44,327 bases of DNA from Nonomuraea turkmeniaca (GTDB taxonomy: Bacteria; Actinomycetota; Actinomycetes; Streptosporangiales; Streptosporangiaceae). Positions within the stretch are counted from its first letter, which is position 1, and the number at the start of each line of letters is the position of its first letter. Under the pieces are notes generated by a model. The model saw only the letters and a program-made list of their open reading frames with translations. It was not told the DNA's origin and did no database searches. The stretch spans positions 1-44,327 of the forward strand of contig NZ_VCKY01000067.1 of NCBI RefSeq assembly GCF_005889735.1, in the 5' to 3' direction. Both the position numbers and the translations under genes were made by a program. Positions 15,124 to 22,919 of the stretch are shown piece after piece.

Positions 15124-17127
15124 GTGGTTCAGGACAGAGCGAGCCTACCGCCCACAACCGGGCACGGCTCACCTCCGGCCATGGAGGCCGCCCCGGACGC
15201 CCCGGACGCGCCGGACGCGCCGCCGAGCGGGCCCACCAGGGACGCCGGCCCCGTTGCGCTGCCGGCCGAGCCGGACATGTCCGCCCCCGACCTGATCAGC
15301 ACTCCCGAGACACGCCCGGAGCGCGCTGCCGCACCGGCACAGGCCACCGACGCCGCGCTCGCGCCCGAGGCTCCCCAGGCCGGCGACGGAGCGGACGGAG
15401 CGAGCGGCGACCCCGCGACGGCGGCCGGTGGGCGGCCGGTGGCGGGCGACGCGCCGCGGGAAACGAGCGTAGCGGGGGGCGGGGACGCGGTCCCGGCGGC
15501 CGTGGCCGACGGGAGTGACGTGCCGCCTGCGGCAGAGCAGGGCGCGGTGGCAGGGACGCTGACCGGCCGAGGCGGCGGAGGCGACGCACCGCCTGTGGCC
15601 GAGGCAGGGGAGGCCAGGGAGTCCCGGAAGGTGCTGGCGGCCCGGGTCGTGGCGGCCGTGGCCGGCGGGATCGCGCTGTTCGTCGCCTTTCCGCCGCTCG
15701 GCTGGTGGCTCTGCGCCCCCCTCGGCATCGGACTGATCACCGGGTCGCTCTACGGCGCGCGTCCCAGGCGGGCCGCCTGGGTGGGCTACCTGGGCGCGGC
15801 GGTGTTCCTGTTCCCCGCCCTCGCCTGGGTGCGCACCATCGGCGACGACGTCTGGCTCATGCTGGTCGGCACCGAGAGCCTGTTCTACGCCGCCATGGCC
15901 GCCCTGGCCGCGCTGGTGTTCAGGCTGCCGGGGTGGCCGGTGTGGTTCGGCGGGTTGTGGGTGGGCATGGAGTGGGCCCGCGGCTTGGTGCCCATCGGCG
16001 GCTTCCCGTGGGCGCGGGTGGCCTTCAGCCAGGGGGAGTCGTTGTTCACCCCCTACGCCGCGCTGGGCGGCGCGCCGCTGGTGTCGTTCGCCGTCACCGT
16101 GTGCGGCGCCCTCCTGGCCCACGCCGTCCTGGTACGAAGCCGGGCGTGGCGCAGGGCGATCCCGGTGGCGCTGGCGCTGGCCGTGCCGGTGCTCACTCTG
16201 GCGCTCCCGCGGCCGGGCGACGAGGGCCGCAGCGTCAACGTCGGCATCGTGCAGGGCAACGTCCCGGGCCGCGGCATGTACGCCCTCGGCGACGAACCCG
16301 CCGTTGTCCTGAAAAATCATGCCAACGAGACGAAACGCCTCGCCCAGGCCGTACGGGATGGGAAACTCCCCAAGCCCGACATCGTCATCCTGCCGGAGAA
16401 CTCCACCGACATCGACCCCTACCAGGATGAGTTCGCCCGCCAGATCATTCAGGACTCGGTACGGGACGTCGGAGTGCCGACGCTCGTCGGCGCCGTCGTC
16501 GCGATCGGCGACGAGCACCGCGCCACCCGCAGCCTGGTGTGGGACCCGGTGAGCGGGGCCGGCGCCTACTACGACAAGCAGAACCTCGTGCCGTTCGGCG
16601 AGTACACGCCGTTCAAGGACATCGTGCTGGCGTTGTGGGATCGGGCCGGTCTCGTCGGCAGGCAGTCGGTTCCCGGCGGCAAGCCAGGCGATCTGAAGAT
16701 GGGCCCGGTCACGGTCGGCGCGGTCAACTGCTACGAGGTGGCCTACGACGGCACCGTCCGCGACACCGTACGCGCCGGCGGCACGCCGATCGTGGTGCAG
16801 ACCAACAACGCCAGCTACGCCCTGTCCAACCTGCCCGCGCAGCAGCTGGCGATGTCGCAGCTGCGCGCCGTCGAGCACAACAGGGCCGTGGTGACCGCCG
16901 CCACGACGGGGATCTCCGCTTACGTCACGCCTGACGGTAAGGTCTCCTGGCAGACCCGCGAGCTGGTCGCGGACATGAACGTGGTCAAGGTGCCCGTACG
17001 CACTCAGGAAACGCTCGCCACCAAGGTGGGGGCGCTTCCTGAGTGGGCATTGATGATGGGAGCGGCGGCCGCCGTGGTCGCCGCGTGGCGTGCCAGGCGG
17101 CGAGGCGACCAGGTGAGGAACGACTGA
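15124..17127 (+). CDS. lnt: apolipoprotein N-acyltransferase
   Basis: This integral membrane enzyme adds the third acyl chain to the lipidated Cys of lipoproteins. After an unusual N-terminal extension of about 165 residues rich in Ala, Pro, Asp and Gly, hydrophobic segments begin at about 170. The carbon-nitrogen hydrolase domain starts near 370 (VNVGIVQGNVPG) with catalytic Glu425 (ILPENS), Lys485 (YDKQNLVPFGEY) and Cys536 (VNCYEVAY); the spacing matches E. coli Lnt closely. GTG 15124 is the first start after an AGGAG-type sequence; an ATG at 15181 is possible. The stop is 2 bases before ppm1. In mycobacteria the two activities are fused in one protein. Confidence 0.93.
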   Translation: MVQDRASLPPTTGHGSPPAMEAAPDAPDAPDAPPSGPTRDAGPVALPAEPDMSAPDLISTPETRPERAAAPAQATDAALAPEAPQAGDGADGASGDPATAAGGRPVAGDAPRETSVAGGGDAVPAAVADGSDVPPAAEQGAVAGTLTGRGGGGDAPPVAEAGEARESRKVLAARVVAAVAGGIALFVAFPPLGWWLCAPLGIGLITGSLYGARPRRAAWVGYLGAAVFLFPALAWVRTIGDDVWLMLVGTESLFYAAMAALAALVFRLPGWPVWFGGLWVGMEWARGLVPIGGFPWARVAFSQGESLFTPYAALGGAPLVSFAVTVCGALLAHAVLVRSRAWRRAIPVALALAVPVLTLALPRPGDEGRSVNVGIVQGNVPGRGMYALGDEPAVVLKNHANETKRLAQAVRDGKLPKPDIVILPENSTDIDPYQDEFARQIIQDSVRDVGVPTLVGAVVAIGDEHRATRSLVWDPVSGAGAYYDKQNLVPFGEYTPFKDIVLALWDRAGLVGRQSVPGGKPGDLKMGPVTVGAVNCYEVAYDGTVRDTVRAGGTPIVVQTNNASYALSNLPAQQLAMSQLRAVEHNRAVVTAATTGISAYVTPDGKVSWQTRELVADMNVVKVPVRTQETLATKVGALPEWALMMGAAAAVVAAWRARRRGDQVRND

Positions 17128-17129
17128 AC

Positions 17130-17879
17130 ATGGAGACTCTCGGCCGGGTGCTCGTCGTCGTCCCGACCTACAACGAGCGCGACAACCTGTCCATGATCGT
17201 CGAGCGGGTACGCGCGGCCGTGCCGGACGCCCACGTGCTCGTGGCCGACGACAACAGCCCCGACGGCACCGGCGAGGTCGCCGACGAGCTCGCCGCCGCC
17301 GACGACCACGTGCACGTCCTGCACCGGCCGGGCAAGCAGGGCCTCGGCGCGGCCTACATCGCCGGCTTCCGCTGGGGGCTGGGCGAGGGCTACGACGTGC
17401 TGGTGGAGATGGACGCCGACGGCTCGCACCAGCCGGAGCAGCTGCCGAAGCTGCTCGGGGCGCTGGCGGACGGCGCCGACCTGGCGATCGGCTCCCGCTA
17501 CGTGCCCGGCGGCAAGGTGGTCAACTGGCCGCACCGCCGCGAGCTGCTGTCCAAGGGCGCCAACGTCTACACGCGCGTCATGCTGGGCCTGCCGGTACGC
17601 GACGCGACCGCCGGGTTCCGCGCCTACCGCGCCGCCACCCTGGAGAAGGTGGGCCTGTCGGGCGTGGAGTCACAGGGCTACTGCTTCCAGGTCGACCTGA
17701 CACTGCGCACGTCCAGGCACGGGCTGCGGGTGGTGGAGGTGCCCATCACGTTCGTGGAGCGCACGGTGGGCAAGAGCAAGATGAGCGGCAAGGTCATGTC
17801 CGAGGCGTTGTGGCGGATCGGCATGTGGGGCGTCACCGGCCTGCCCAGGCGGTTGCGCCGCAAAGGCGAGCGAGGATAG
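17130..17879 (+). CDS. ppm1: polyprenol monophosphomannose synthase (Ppm1/Dpm1 type)
   Basis: This GT2 enzyme transfers mannose from GDP-mannose to polyprenyl phosphate, giving the donor for protein O-mannosylation and lipoglycans. It shows VVVPTYNERDNL at the N-terminus, VADDNSPDGTG, the metal-binding VEMDADGSHQPEQL, IGSRYVPGGKV, the ATAGFRAYR region and a late VERTVGKSKMSG. The ATG at 17130 has GAGGA upstream and lies 2 bases after lnt. The frame extends upstream to 17043 but only as a shadow inside lnt. The soluble enzyme is thought to work with Lnt at the membrane, consistent with this pairing. At 249 aa it is of normal length. Confidence 0.95.
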   Translation: METLGRVLVVVPTYNERDNLSMIVERVRAAVPDAHVLVADDNSPDGTGEVADELAAADDHVHVLHRPGKQGLGAAYIAGFRWGLGEGYDVLVEMDADGSHQPEQLPKLLGALADGADLAIGSRYVPGGKVVNWPHRRELLSKGANVYTRVMLGLPVRDATAGFRAYRAATLEKVGLSGVESQGYCFQVDLTLRTSRHGLRVVEVPITFVERTVGKSKMSGKVMSEALWRIGMWGVTGLPRRLRRKGERG

Positions 17880-17943
17880 GAACGCATCCGGTGCGCCGGG
17901 CGTTGTTCCTGTCGTACGCGCGTGTGCGGAATCGAGGAAAACG

Positions 17944-18432
17944 ATGCGGCTGCTGCTCTTCCTGGCCTTTCTGGTCGTCCCCGTTCTGGAGATCTGGCTG
18001 CTGATCCAGATCGGATCCGTGATCGGTGGCCCCGCGACCGTGGCCCTGCTGATCGCCGACAGCCTGCTCGGCGCGTGGATCGTACGCCGTGAGGGGCGAC
18101 GGGCGTGGCAGGCGCTGCAGGAGGCGTTGCAGTCCGGCCGGATGCCCAACCGCGAGCTGGCCGACGGCGGCCTGGTGCTGGTGGGCGGCGCGTTGCTGCT
18201 GACGCCGGGGTTCTTCACCGACGTGTTCGGGTTCCTGTGTGTGCTGCCGTTCACCCGGCCGATGATGCGCCGCCTGGGCGCGTGGTTCTTCGAGCGCCGG
18301 GTCAAGCGCATGGCGGCCGCGTCGCCGTACGCGAACATCTTCCCGCCGCGCCCCGACGCCGGCGCCCCGCACGGCGCCTCGCCCGGCGGCCCGGTGGTGC
18401 ACGGCGAGATCATCCGGGAGGACCGGGACTGA
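17944..18432 (+). CDS. fxsA: FxsA family membrane protein
   Basis: This 162-residue membrane protein has hydrophobic segments at about 1-25, 28-45 and 75-95, including VPVLEIWLLIQIGSVIG and the family hallmark LLTPGFFTDVFGFLCVLP. The C-terminus is a cytoplasmic Pro/Gly-rich tail. FxsA was named for suppressing F exclusion of phage T7 in E. coli; its cellular role is otherwise unclear. It sits 64 bases behind ppm1 and faces rbpA. To my knowledge the order ppm1-fxsA-rbpA is conserved in Streptomyces. Confidence 0.9.
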   Translation: MRLLLFLAFLVVPVLEIWLLIQIGSVIGGPATVALLIADSLLGAWIVRREGRRAWQALQEALQSGRMPNRELADGGLVLVGGALLLTPGFFTDVFGFLCVLPFTRPMMRRLGAWFFERRVKRMAAASPYANIFPPRPDAGAPHGASPGGPVVHGEIIREDRD

Positions 18433-18469
18433 GAGCCGTCCCTCGAGCCGGGACAGTGCGGGCATGAAG

Positions 18470-18496
18470 AACCCCCGGGCCGTCGGCCCGGGGGTT
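18470..18496. terminator. strong hairpin terminator between convergent fxsA and rbpA
   Basis: A perfect 12-base stem, AACCCCCGGGCC against GGCCCGGGGGTT, has a GTC loop and is followed by T. It is placed to end transcription from both sides. Confidence 0.85.
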
Positions 18497-18512
18497 TCAC
18501 CGTGAGAGTAGG

Positions 18513-18857
18513 TCAGGCGCTCTTACGACGCTGCGCCCGCAGAACCGCGAGCCGCTCGTTGAGCACCTCCTCAAGGTCTTCGATGGAGCGCCGCTCCAGG
18601 AGCATGTCCCAGTGCGTCCGTGGGGGCTTCGTCTTCTTGGACTCCGGTTGCTCGCCGTCCACGCGCACCGCGGTCACGCCGCACATGCGGCACTCCCAGG
18701 TCGCGGGGATTTCGGCCTCGGCGGCAAGCGGAACCTCGAAACGATGGCCCTTCGGACAGGTGTAGGACACCTCCTGGCGCGGAGCCAGATCCGTGTTACG
18801 GTCGTTCTCGTAGCTGGTTGCCCCGAGCCGGGTGCCACGAAGCGCGCGCTCGCCCAT
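18513..18857 (-). CDS. rbpA: RNA polymerase-binding protein RbpA
   Basis: This 114-residue actinobacterial protein binds RNA polymerase and the principal sigma factor, stabilising open complexes and affecting rifampicin sensitivity. The sequence has the N-terminal tail RALRGTRLGATSYENDRN, the core with paired cysteine motifs (YTCPKGH, WECRMCG), and the sigma-interaction region THWDMLLERRSIEDLEEVLN. The ATG at 18857 is preceded by AGGAGG on the minus strand. A near-perfect sigma-R promoter lies 59-85 bases upstream, so induction by thiol-oxidative stress is expected, as in S. coelicolor. Confidence 0.97.
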   Translation of the reverse strand: MGERALRGTRLGATSYENDRNTDLAPRQEVSYTCPKGHRFEVPLAAEAEIPATWECRMCGVTAVRVDGEQPESKKTKPPRTHWDMLLERRSIEDLEEVLNERLAVLRAQRRKSA

Positions 18858-18915
18858 GTCTCAATGCCTCCTACAGGGCCCCCATGCAGTGGGGGGTCTG
18901 TCTCCCACGGTGTCT

Positions 18916-18942
18916 AACGCTTGGTACCGTGATGGGATTCCC
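18916..18942 (-). promoter_or_regulatory. sigma-R (SigR) type promoter of rbpA
   Basis: On the minus strand GGGAAT (18942-18937) is followed after exactly 18 bases by GTT (18918-18916). This matches the sigma-R consensus GGGAAT-N18-GTT and is correctly placed upstream of rbpA. Confidence 0.85.
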
Positions 18943-18982
18943 ACCTGCGGGGTGATCCAATCGCGGATGGGGCGTCGGTTCT

Positions 18983-19600
18983 TCAGATGATTGCCGATTC
19001 GGCTCGTGTCCGAGCCGTCCCCAGGGCCGTGGCCAGCCAAAGGCCGCCGATCATGATGAGCGCGCCGTGCGCGATTCGCAGCGGGTACGGGCCGAAGAAC
19101 TGCGGGATGAACAGCACGAAACCCAACGCCAGGGCCGTCCCGCTCCACCGGGGCAGCGTGCCGGAGCGCCACACCGAGACCGCCGCCATGACCATGCTGG
19201 CGCCGAGGGACACCAGGCCGGCCGCGAACATGGTGAGCGCGACCGGCCCGTACCTGAATTCCTGGGCCAGCTCCATGAGCGCGGGCGCCTGGTCGCGCAG
19301 CGAGCGCTGGGCGATCACGTTCAGTCCGAAGTCCTCGGCGCCGTAGTACGGCAGCGTCAGGCCCGCGCCGATCCACGTCACCACCGCCGCCCGCAGCGAC
19401 AGCCGGTCGCCGAGCGCCTTGTGGAGTCCGAGCACCGCCAGCCCGAGCAGGATGAAGCCGAGCATCGCGGCTGCGTGCCCGGCGACCCATTCGACGGAGG
19501 CCATCGCGACGGCGTCGTCGCCGGACGGGCGGATCGCCGGGTAGATGAGGAAGAAGATGCCGCCGGCCGCGAAGGCGGCGGCGGTGAGTCGTGCGGACAT
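18983..19600 (-). CDS. polytopic membrane protein of unknown function
   Basis: This is a 205-residue hydrophobic protein starting at ATG 19600 with AGGAG in front (the frame could be opened to 19669). About six membrane segments are visible, e.g. LTAAAFAAGGIFFLIYPAIR near the N-terminus, a middle WIGAGLTLPYYGAEDFGLN loop, and IAHGALIMIGGLWLATALG near the C-terminus. I do not recognise a named family with confidence; DUF4386- or DUF998-like proteins have a similar look. Two TetR-like palindromes sit in its upstream region, so it is probably controlled by a repressor encoded elsewhere. Confidence 0.75.
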   Translation of the reverse strand: MSARLTAAAFAAGGIFFLIYPAIRPSGDDAVAMASVEWVAGHAAAMLGFILLGLAVLGLHKALGDRLSLRAAVVTWIGAGLTLPYYGAEDFGLNVIAQRSLRDQAPALMELAQEFRYGPVALTMFAAGLVSLGASMVMAAVSVWRSGTLPRWSGTALALGFVLFIPQFFGPYPLRIAHGALIMIGGLWLATALGTARTRAESAII

Positions 19601-19633
19601 GAATGCTCCTTGGCGAGGGCGTCGCTCTGTTAT

Positions 19634-19681
19634 GAGAGCAATGCTCTCGTTCCGGTGTATCCATGTCAAGAGCGGTGCTCT
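19634..19681. promoter_or_regulatory. pair of TetR-like operator palindromes
   Basis: GAGAGCA and TGCTCTC (19634-19640 and 19642-19648) form a perfect 15-base palindrome around A. A second imperfect copy, AGAGC-GGT-GCTCT, lies at 19669-19681. The style is typical of TetR-family sites, but no TetR gene is adjacent. Confidence 0.6.
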
Positions 19682-19769
19682 CGATTCGGATCGATGGCCA
19701 CTCCCGGGGAGCGCGGGTTCGGTCGCCCCCGGGCGTCCAGTCGGCCCGGGCCGCCGGAAGGCGGCGCTG

Positions 19770-20279
19770 CTATCGGGGGCGCTTGGTGGTCAGAAGGGGG
19801 ACCAGTGTCCGGTCGCCGAGCCTGGTCATCGCCGCCAGCGGCTTGACCGCGGCGCCGACCAGGAGCGGCAGTCCGGGCCTGCCTGTCGCCCTGGCCAGCC
19901 CGGGGCCGAGTGCCGCCATCAGCGCCGTCAACGCCGGCAGCGGCCGGACCCACATCGTGATCTCCTCGACGAGACCGTCCTCGCCGAGCGAGAGAAGTGT
20001 CGCCTCGTGCAGCTCCTGCCGCCCCAGCCGCGCGGTGGCCGTCAGCATGCGCGTCCGCTCGTCCCCGAGGTCGCTCTGGTACCGCAGCTCGGACAGGGCG
20101 TCCAGAACGACGGCGAACAGCTCCCGCACCTGGGTCCTGCCCCGGAAGGAGGCGGTGGCGCTGAGTGGCGAGCGGAAGACCACGTCGTCGGCGAGCGTGG
20201 CCATGAGCGCGTCGAGGTCGTGCGCCTCGCCCGCCTCGCGGTAGGCCCGGGCAGGTGAGTCCTGAATGTGAACTGTCAT
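19770..20279 (-). CDS. NTF2-like / SnoaL-like protein with C-terminal extension
   Basis: This 169-residue protein has an NTF2-like N-terminal cone fold (YREAGEAHDLDALMATLADD, VVFRSPLSATASFRGRTQVR), seen in SnoaL-type cyclases and isomerases and in many hypothetical proteins. The last 50 residues are Leu/Ala-rich and not typical of the fold. It is divergent from the HxlR regulator with only 33 bases between start codons. On the minus strand TAAAGT (20291-20286) ends 7 bases before ATG 20279, suggesting a leaderless message. Function unknown; regulation by the neighbouring HxlR protein is likely. Confidence 0.75.
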   Translation of the reverse strand: MTVHIQDSPARAYREAGEAHDLDALMATLADDVVFRSPLSATASFRGRTQVRELFAVVLDALSELRYQSDLGDERTRMLTATARLGRQELHEATLLSLGEDGLVEEITMWVRPLPALTALMAALGPGLARATGRPGLPLLVGAAVKPLAAMTRLGDRTLVPLLTTKRPR

Positions 20280-20285
20280 GGGTTC

Positions 20286-20310
20286 ACTTTATCAACCCAC
20301 TATCCTGGGT
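20286..20310. promoter_or_regulatory. divergent back-to-back -10 elements with an inverted repeat
   Basis: TAAAGT on the minus strand (20291-20286) and TATCCT on the plus strand (20301-20306) each end 7 bases before a start codon. The inverted repeat ACCCA-N6-TGGGT (20295-20310) covers the plus -10, a plausible HxlR operator. Confidence 0.45.
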
Positions 20311-20312
20311 CC

Positions 20313-20792
20313 ATGAACAGGTTCGGTGAGATGCACTGCTCCATCGCCCAGGCCGTCGGCGTGGTCGCCGAGCCGTGGACCCCGCTGATCCTGCGGGACC
20401 TCTTCCTCGGCCTGCGCAGGTTCGACGATCTCGCGGAGGACCTGGGCATCTCCCGTAACCTGCTGACCCGCCGCCTGGAGCACCTGATCGCGGCCGGGGT
20501 GGTGGAGAAGCGCCCCTACCAGGAGCGGCCCGTCCGTCACGAGTACGTCCTCACCGACGCGGGCCGGGACATCGTGCCCGCGCTGATGACGCTGATGGCC
20601 TGGGGCGACCGCTGGTCCACGCCCCCCGGCGGCCCGCCCGCGCTCCTGGTGCACTCCTGCGGTGAGCGCTTCACCCCGGTCGTCACCTGCCCGCACTGCG
20701 GCGGCGAGGCCACCGCCGACACGGTGACGGCCGTCCGCGGCCCCGGCGCGGCCCAGGGGCCGGGCACCATGCTGCTCTCCGCGCCGTCCTAG
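20313..20792 (+). CDS. HxlR-family transcriptional regulator
   Basis: This winged-HTH regulator has the HxlR signature: CSIAQAVGVVAEPWTPLILR, FDDLAEDLGISRNLLTRRLE and VVEKRPYQERPVRHEYVLTD, followed by GRDIVPALMTLMAWGDRW. A C-terminal segment contains CPHCGGE, a single knuckle-like CxxC that could bind a metal. At 159 aa it is slightly longer than classic HxlR proteins. It is divergent from the NTF2-like gene and probably controls it. The ATG at 20313 is likely at or near the transcript 5' end. Confidence 0.92.
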   Translation: MNRFGEMHCSIAQAVGVVAEPWTPLILRDLFLGLRRFDDLAEDLGISRNLLTRRLEHLIAAGVVEKRPYQERPVRHEYVLTDAGRDIVPALMTLMAWGDRWSTPPGGPPALLVHSCGERFTPVVTCPHCGGEATADTVTAVRGPGAAQGPGTMLLSAPS

Positions 20793-20801
20793 GCGGCCCG
20801 G

Positions 20802-20930
20802 TCACGGGACACACGCCGCCAGGCCAGCACGCTGTCCCACGATGCGCCCGGACGCGGGGGTCGTGTACCGCTCGTACGGCTTGCTCGAGTCCGCTTCGCT
20901 GAAGGTGTTGGTGAGCAGCGGAAAGGCCAT
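20802..20930 (-). CDS. possible small ORF of 42 residues, unknown
   Basis: The only frame of note in the 155-base gap after the HxlR gene starts at ATG 20930 and ends at 20802. It follows the MFS gene on the same strand by 17 bases, with no clear RBS. The peptide begins MAFPLLTNTFSEADSSKPYE and continues RYTTPASG, then IVGQRAGLAACVP. Its composition is less Arg/Ala-biased than shadow frames here, which is the only argument for it. It could equally be a gene remnant. No family recognised. Confidence 0.25.
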   Translation of the reverse strand: MAFPLLTNTFSEADSSKPYERYTTPASGRIVGQRAGLAACVP

Positions 20931-20947
20931 CCGGCACGTGATGTGCG

Positions 20948-22375
20948 TCAGATGCGGTCGGGCACCTCGTTGCCGGCCGCGCGGATGGCCTTGGGCAGGT
21001 TCGTCAGCGCCAGAAGCACGAACCCGATGATGAAGAACACGACGAGGGACACGATGGCGATGCGGTAGCTGTTGGTGAGCGTCAGGGCCAGGGTGATCGT
21101 CAGGTTGCCGATGAACGCCGAGCCCTTGTCGCTGATCTGCAGCAGGCTGAAGTACTCCGCCTCCCTGCCCTTCGGGATCACCTGGGAGAACAGGGAGCGC
21201 GACAGCGCCTGCGTGCCGCCCAGGACAATGGCGATGAGCAGGGCCATGAGCATGAACTGCAGCACCGCCTGCTCCTGCACGAACAGGGCCACGATGACGA
21301 TCGCGGTCCACACCACCAGACTGCCCAGCACGGTGCGCTTGGTGCCGAAGACGCGGGCCAGCCGGCCCAGCAGCAGCGCGCCGAAGAACGCCACGAACTG
21401 CACCATCAGGATGGTGACGATCTGGATGGTCGTGTCGAGCTTCAGCGCCTGTGAGGCGAACGCGGCGCTGTGCCCGATGACGGTCTGGACGCCGTCGTTG
21501 TAGACCAGGTACGCCACCAGGAACAGCAACGTCAGCGGGTATCTGCGCAGTTCGGACAGGGTGCGGCCGAGCTGGCGGAAGCTGCCGCCCATCGAGCCGA
21601 TCGCGGTGGTCTCGTGCGCGGGGACGGGCCGGTTGCGCAGCCGCAGCAGCGGGATGATCGTGAAGGCCGCCCACCACAGCCCCGACGAGACCAGGCTGAT
21701 GCGCACCGACTCGCCGGTGCTCAGGCCGAGGGCCTCGTGATTGAGGTAGAGCGCCAGGTTGAGCGCGAGCAGCACGCCGCCGCCGATGTAGCCGATGGCC
21801 CAGCCCTGGGCGGAGACGCGGTCGCGTTCCTGCGCGGTGGAGATCTGCGGCAGGAACGAGTCGTAGACGACGATCGAGCAGCCGTAGGCGAGATTGGCCA
21901 GGACGAACAGCACCAGGCCCAGCATGTAGCGCTCGCCGTCGAGGAAGTACAGGCCCATCACGGCCAGCGCGCCGGCGAAGGCGAAGCCGCCCAGCAGCTC
22001 GCGCTTGCGGCCGGTGTGGTCGGCCAGCGCGCCCGCGATGGGCAGGAACACGATCTGCAGGAGCACCGCGACCGTCGTCGCGAGCCCCCAGATGGCCGCC
22101 GGCCGGATGTCGGCGCCCAGCACGCTGACGAAGCCGAGATCGTCGGTGATCAGCTTGTCGAAGTCGCGGGCGCAGACGTCGGCCGGTGTGGTGGGGAAGT
22201 CCTTGGCGCAGGCCGCGGTCGTGGCCACCGAGATCAGGTACGGGCCCAGGAAGACCGTGATGACGGTGGTGTAGAAGGCGGAGTTGGCCCAGTCGTAGAC
22301 GTACCAGCCGCGCTGTTCGCGCCGGCGCGCTGGAGGGGAGTCGTCAAGGGCCGCGGGGGGTGCGGGTACGGGCAT
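20948..22375 (-). CDS. MFS transporter of the UMF1/Atg22-like family
   Basis: This 475-residue transporter has about 12 membrane segments. The N-terminus RREQRGWYVYDWANSAFYTT followed by VITVFLGPYL is the hallmark of the UMF1 family (Atg22-like; the yeast member effluxes vacuolar amino acids). PIAGALADHTGRKRELLGG is the MFS loop 2-3 motif, and ALSRSLFSQVIPKGREAEYF is another family block. The bacterial substrate is unknown. It is a single gene starting at ATG 22375; the region upstream contains a gene remnant rather than a partner. Confidence 0.9.
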   Translation of the reverse strand: MPVPAPPAALDDSPPARRREQRGWYVYDWANSAFYTTVITVFLGPYLISVATTAACAKDFPTTPADVCARDFDKLITDDLGFVSVLGADIRPAAIWGLATTVAVLLQIVFLPIAGALADHTGRKRELLGGFAFAGALAVMGLYFLDGERYMLGLVLFVLANLAYGCSIVVYDSFLPQISTAQERDRVSAQGWAIGYIGGGVLLALNLALYLNHEALGLSTGESVRISLVSSGLWWAAFTIIPLLRLRNRPVPAHETTAIGSMGGSFRQLGRTLSELRRYPLTLLFLVAYLVYNDGVQTVIGHSAAFASQALKLDTTIQIVTILMVQFVAFFGALLLGRLARVFGTKRTVLGSLVVWTAIVIVALFVQEQAVLQFMLMALLIAIVLGGTQALSRSLFSQVIPKGREAEYFSLLQISDKGSAFIGNLTITLALTLTNSYRIAIVSLVVFFIIGFVLLALTNLPKAIRAAGNEVPDRI

Positions 22376-22455
22376 GGTGTCGAGTCGCTCCTATGGCGGC
22401 CAAGCGGCTGGCCGGTCGTGTCGCTGCGGATGCGGCCGGGCGGCCGGCAGGATTG

Positions 22456-22544
22456 TCAGGCGGCCGTCGTGCGGCCGGGCATCCTGGGATGCCACTGGTC
22501 GCGGCGTTCGGGCACCTCGCACGGGCCGGTGACGTTGTCGGCCC
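22456..22544 (-). pseudogene. vestigial C-terminus of a glycerophosphodiester phosphodiesterase
   Basis: The minus strand reads DNVTGPCEVPERRDQWHP, then RMPGRTTAA and a stop at 22456. The intact GDPD gene at 25578-26378 ends DNITGLRQVLDGRGQWHP, then HGMAA and a stop. At DNA level 22486-22541 and 25596-25651 match at about 44 of 56 positions without gaps. Only the last 28 or so codons remain; upstream sequence has no GDPD similarity. Confidence 0.7.
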
Positions 22545-22643
22545 TCTTTGACGAAGTGCTCATTCTCGCAGGTAGCCGGTCAAATCTACGTGTCGTGTCC
22601 ATGACCTTACAATGATCATCTTGTGAGGGAAAGGACTCGGCCC

Positions 22644-22919
22644 ATGACCCAGAAGGGCCGTGGAACCATCAAGAAGGTACAGGGCAACGGCAAGCCCTGT
22701 CCCCACGCGGCAGGGACATCATGCTCGTGCACGTGGCACGCCCCGCTGGCGGAGACGGACCTTCAGCGCGGTCGTGTCGCGCCGGCTCCAGTCGTGCGAT
22801 GGTTCCTGCAAGGTGCGCACCTGCCGTCGATGCCCGTGCCCGTCGACGTCGAGACCCGCAGGATGCACCTGCACGAGCCGTACGTTCCGCCCGCCGGCCG
22901 CGAGTCCACGTGGGGTTGC
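22644..22919 (+). pseudogene. 5' fragment of an unrecognised gene
   Basis: A TACAAT hexamer at 22607-22612, GGGAAAGG and ATG 22644 give a credible gene start. The product begins MTQKGRGTIKKVQGNGKPCP and has a Cys/His-rich stretch (CPHAAGTSCSCTWH). From about 22919 the frame is antisense to the sigma-factor gene (it stays open to 23210), so real homology presumably ends there. About 90 residues remain. Family not recognised; a DNA-binding or integrase-type N-terminus is one guess from the basic, Cys-containing start, but nothing proves it. Confidence 0.4.

Noticed and set aside
20802..20930. Reading the small ORF as a lasso-peptide or ATP-grasp RiPP precursor
   Set aside because: No leader motif (YxxPxLxxxG or similar) and no maturation enzymes nearby; kept only as an unknown small ORF.
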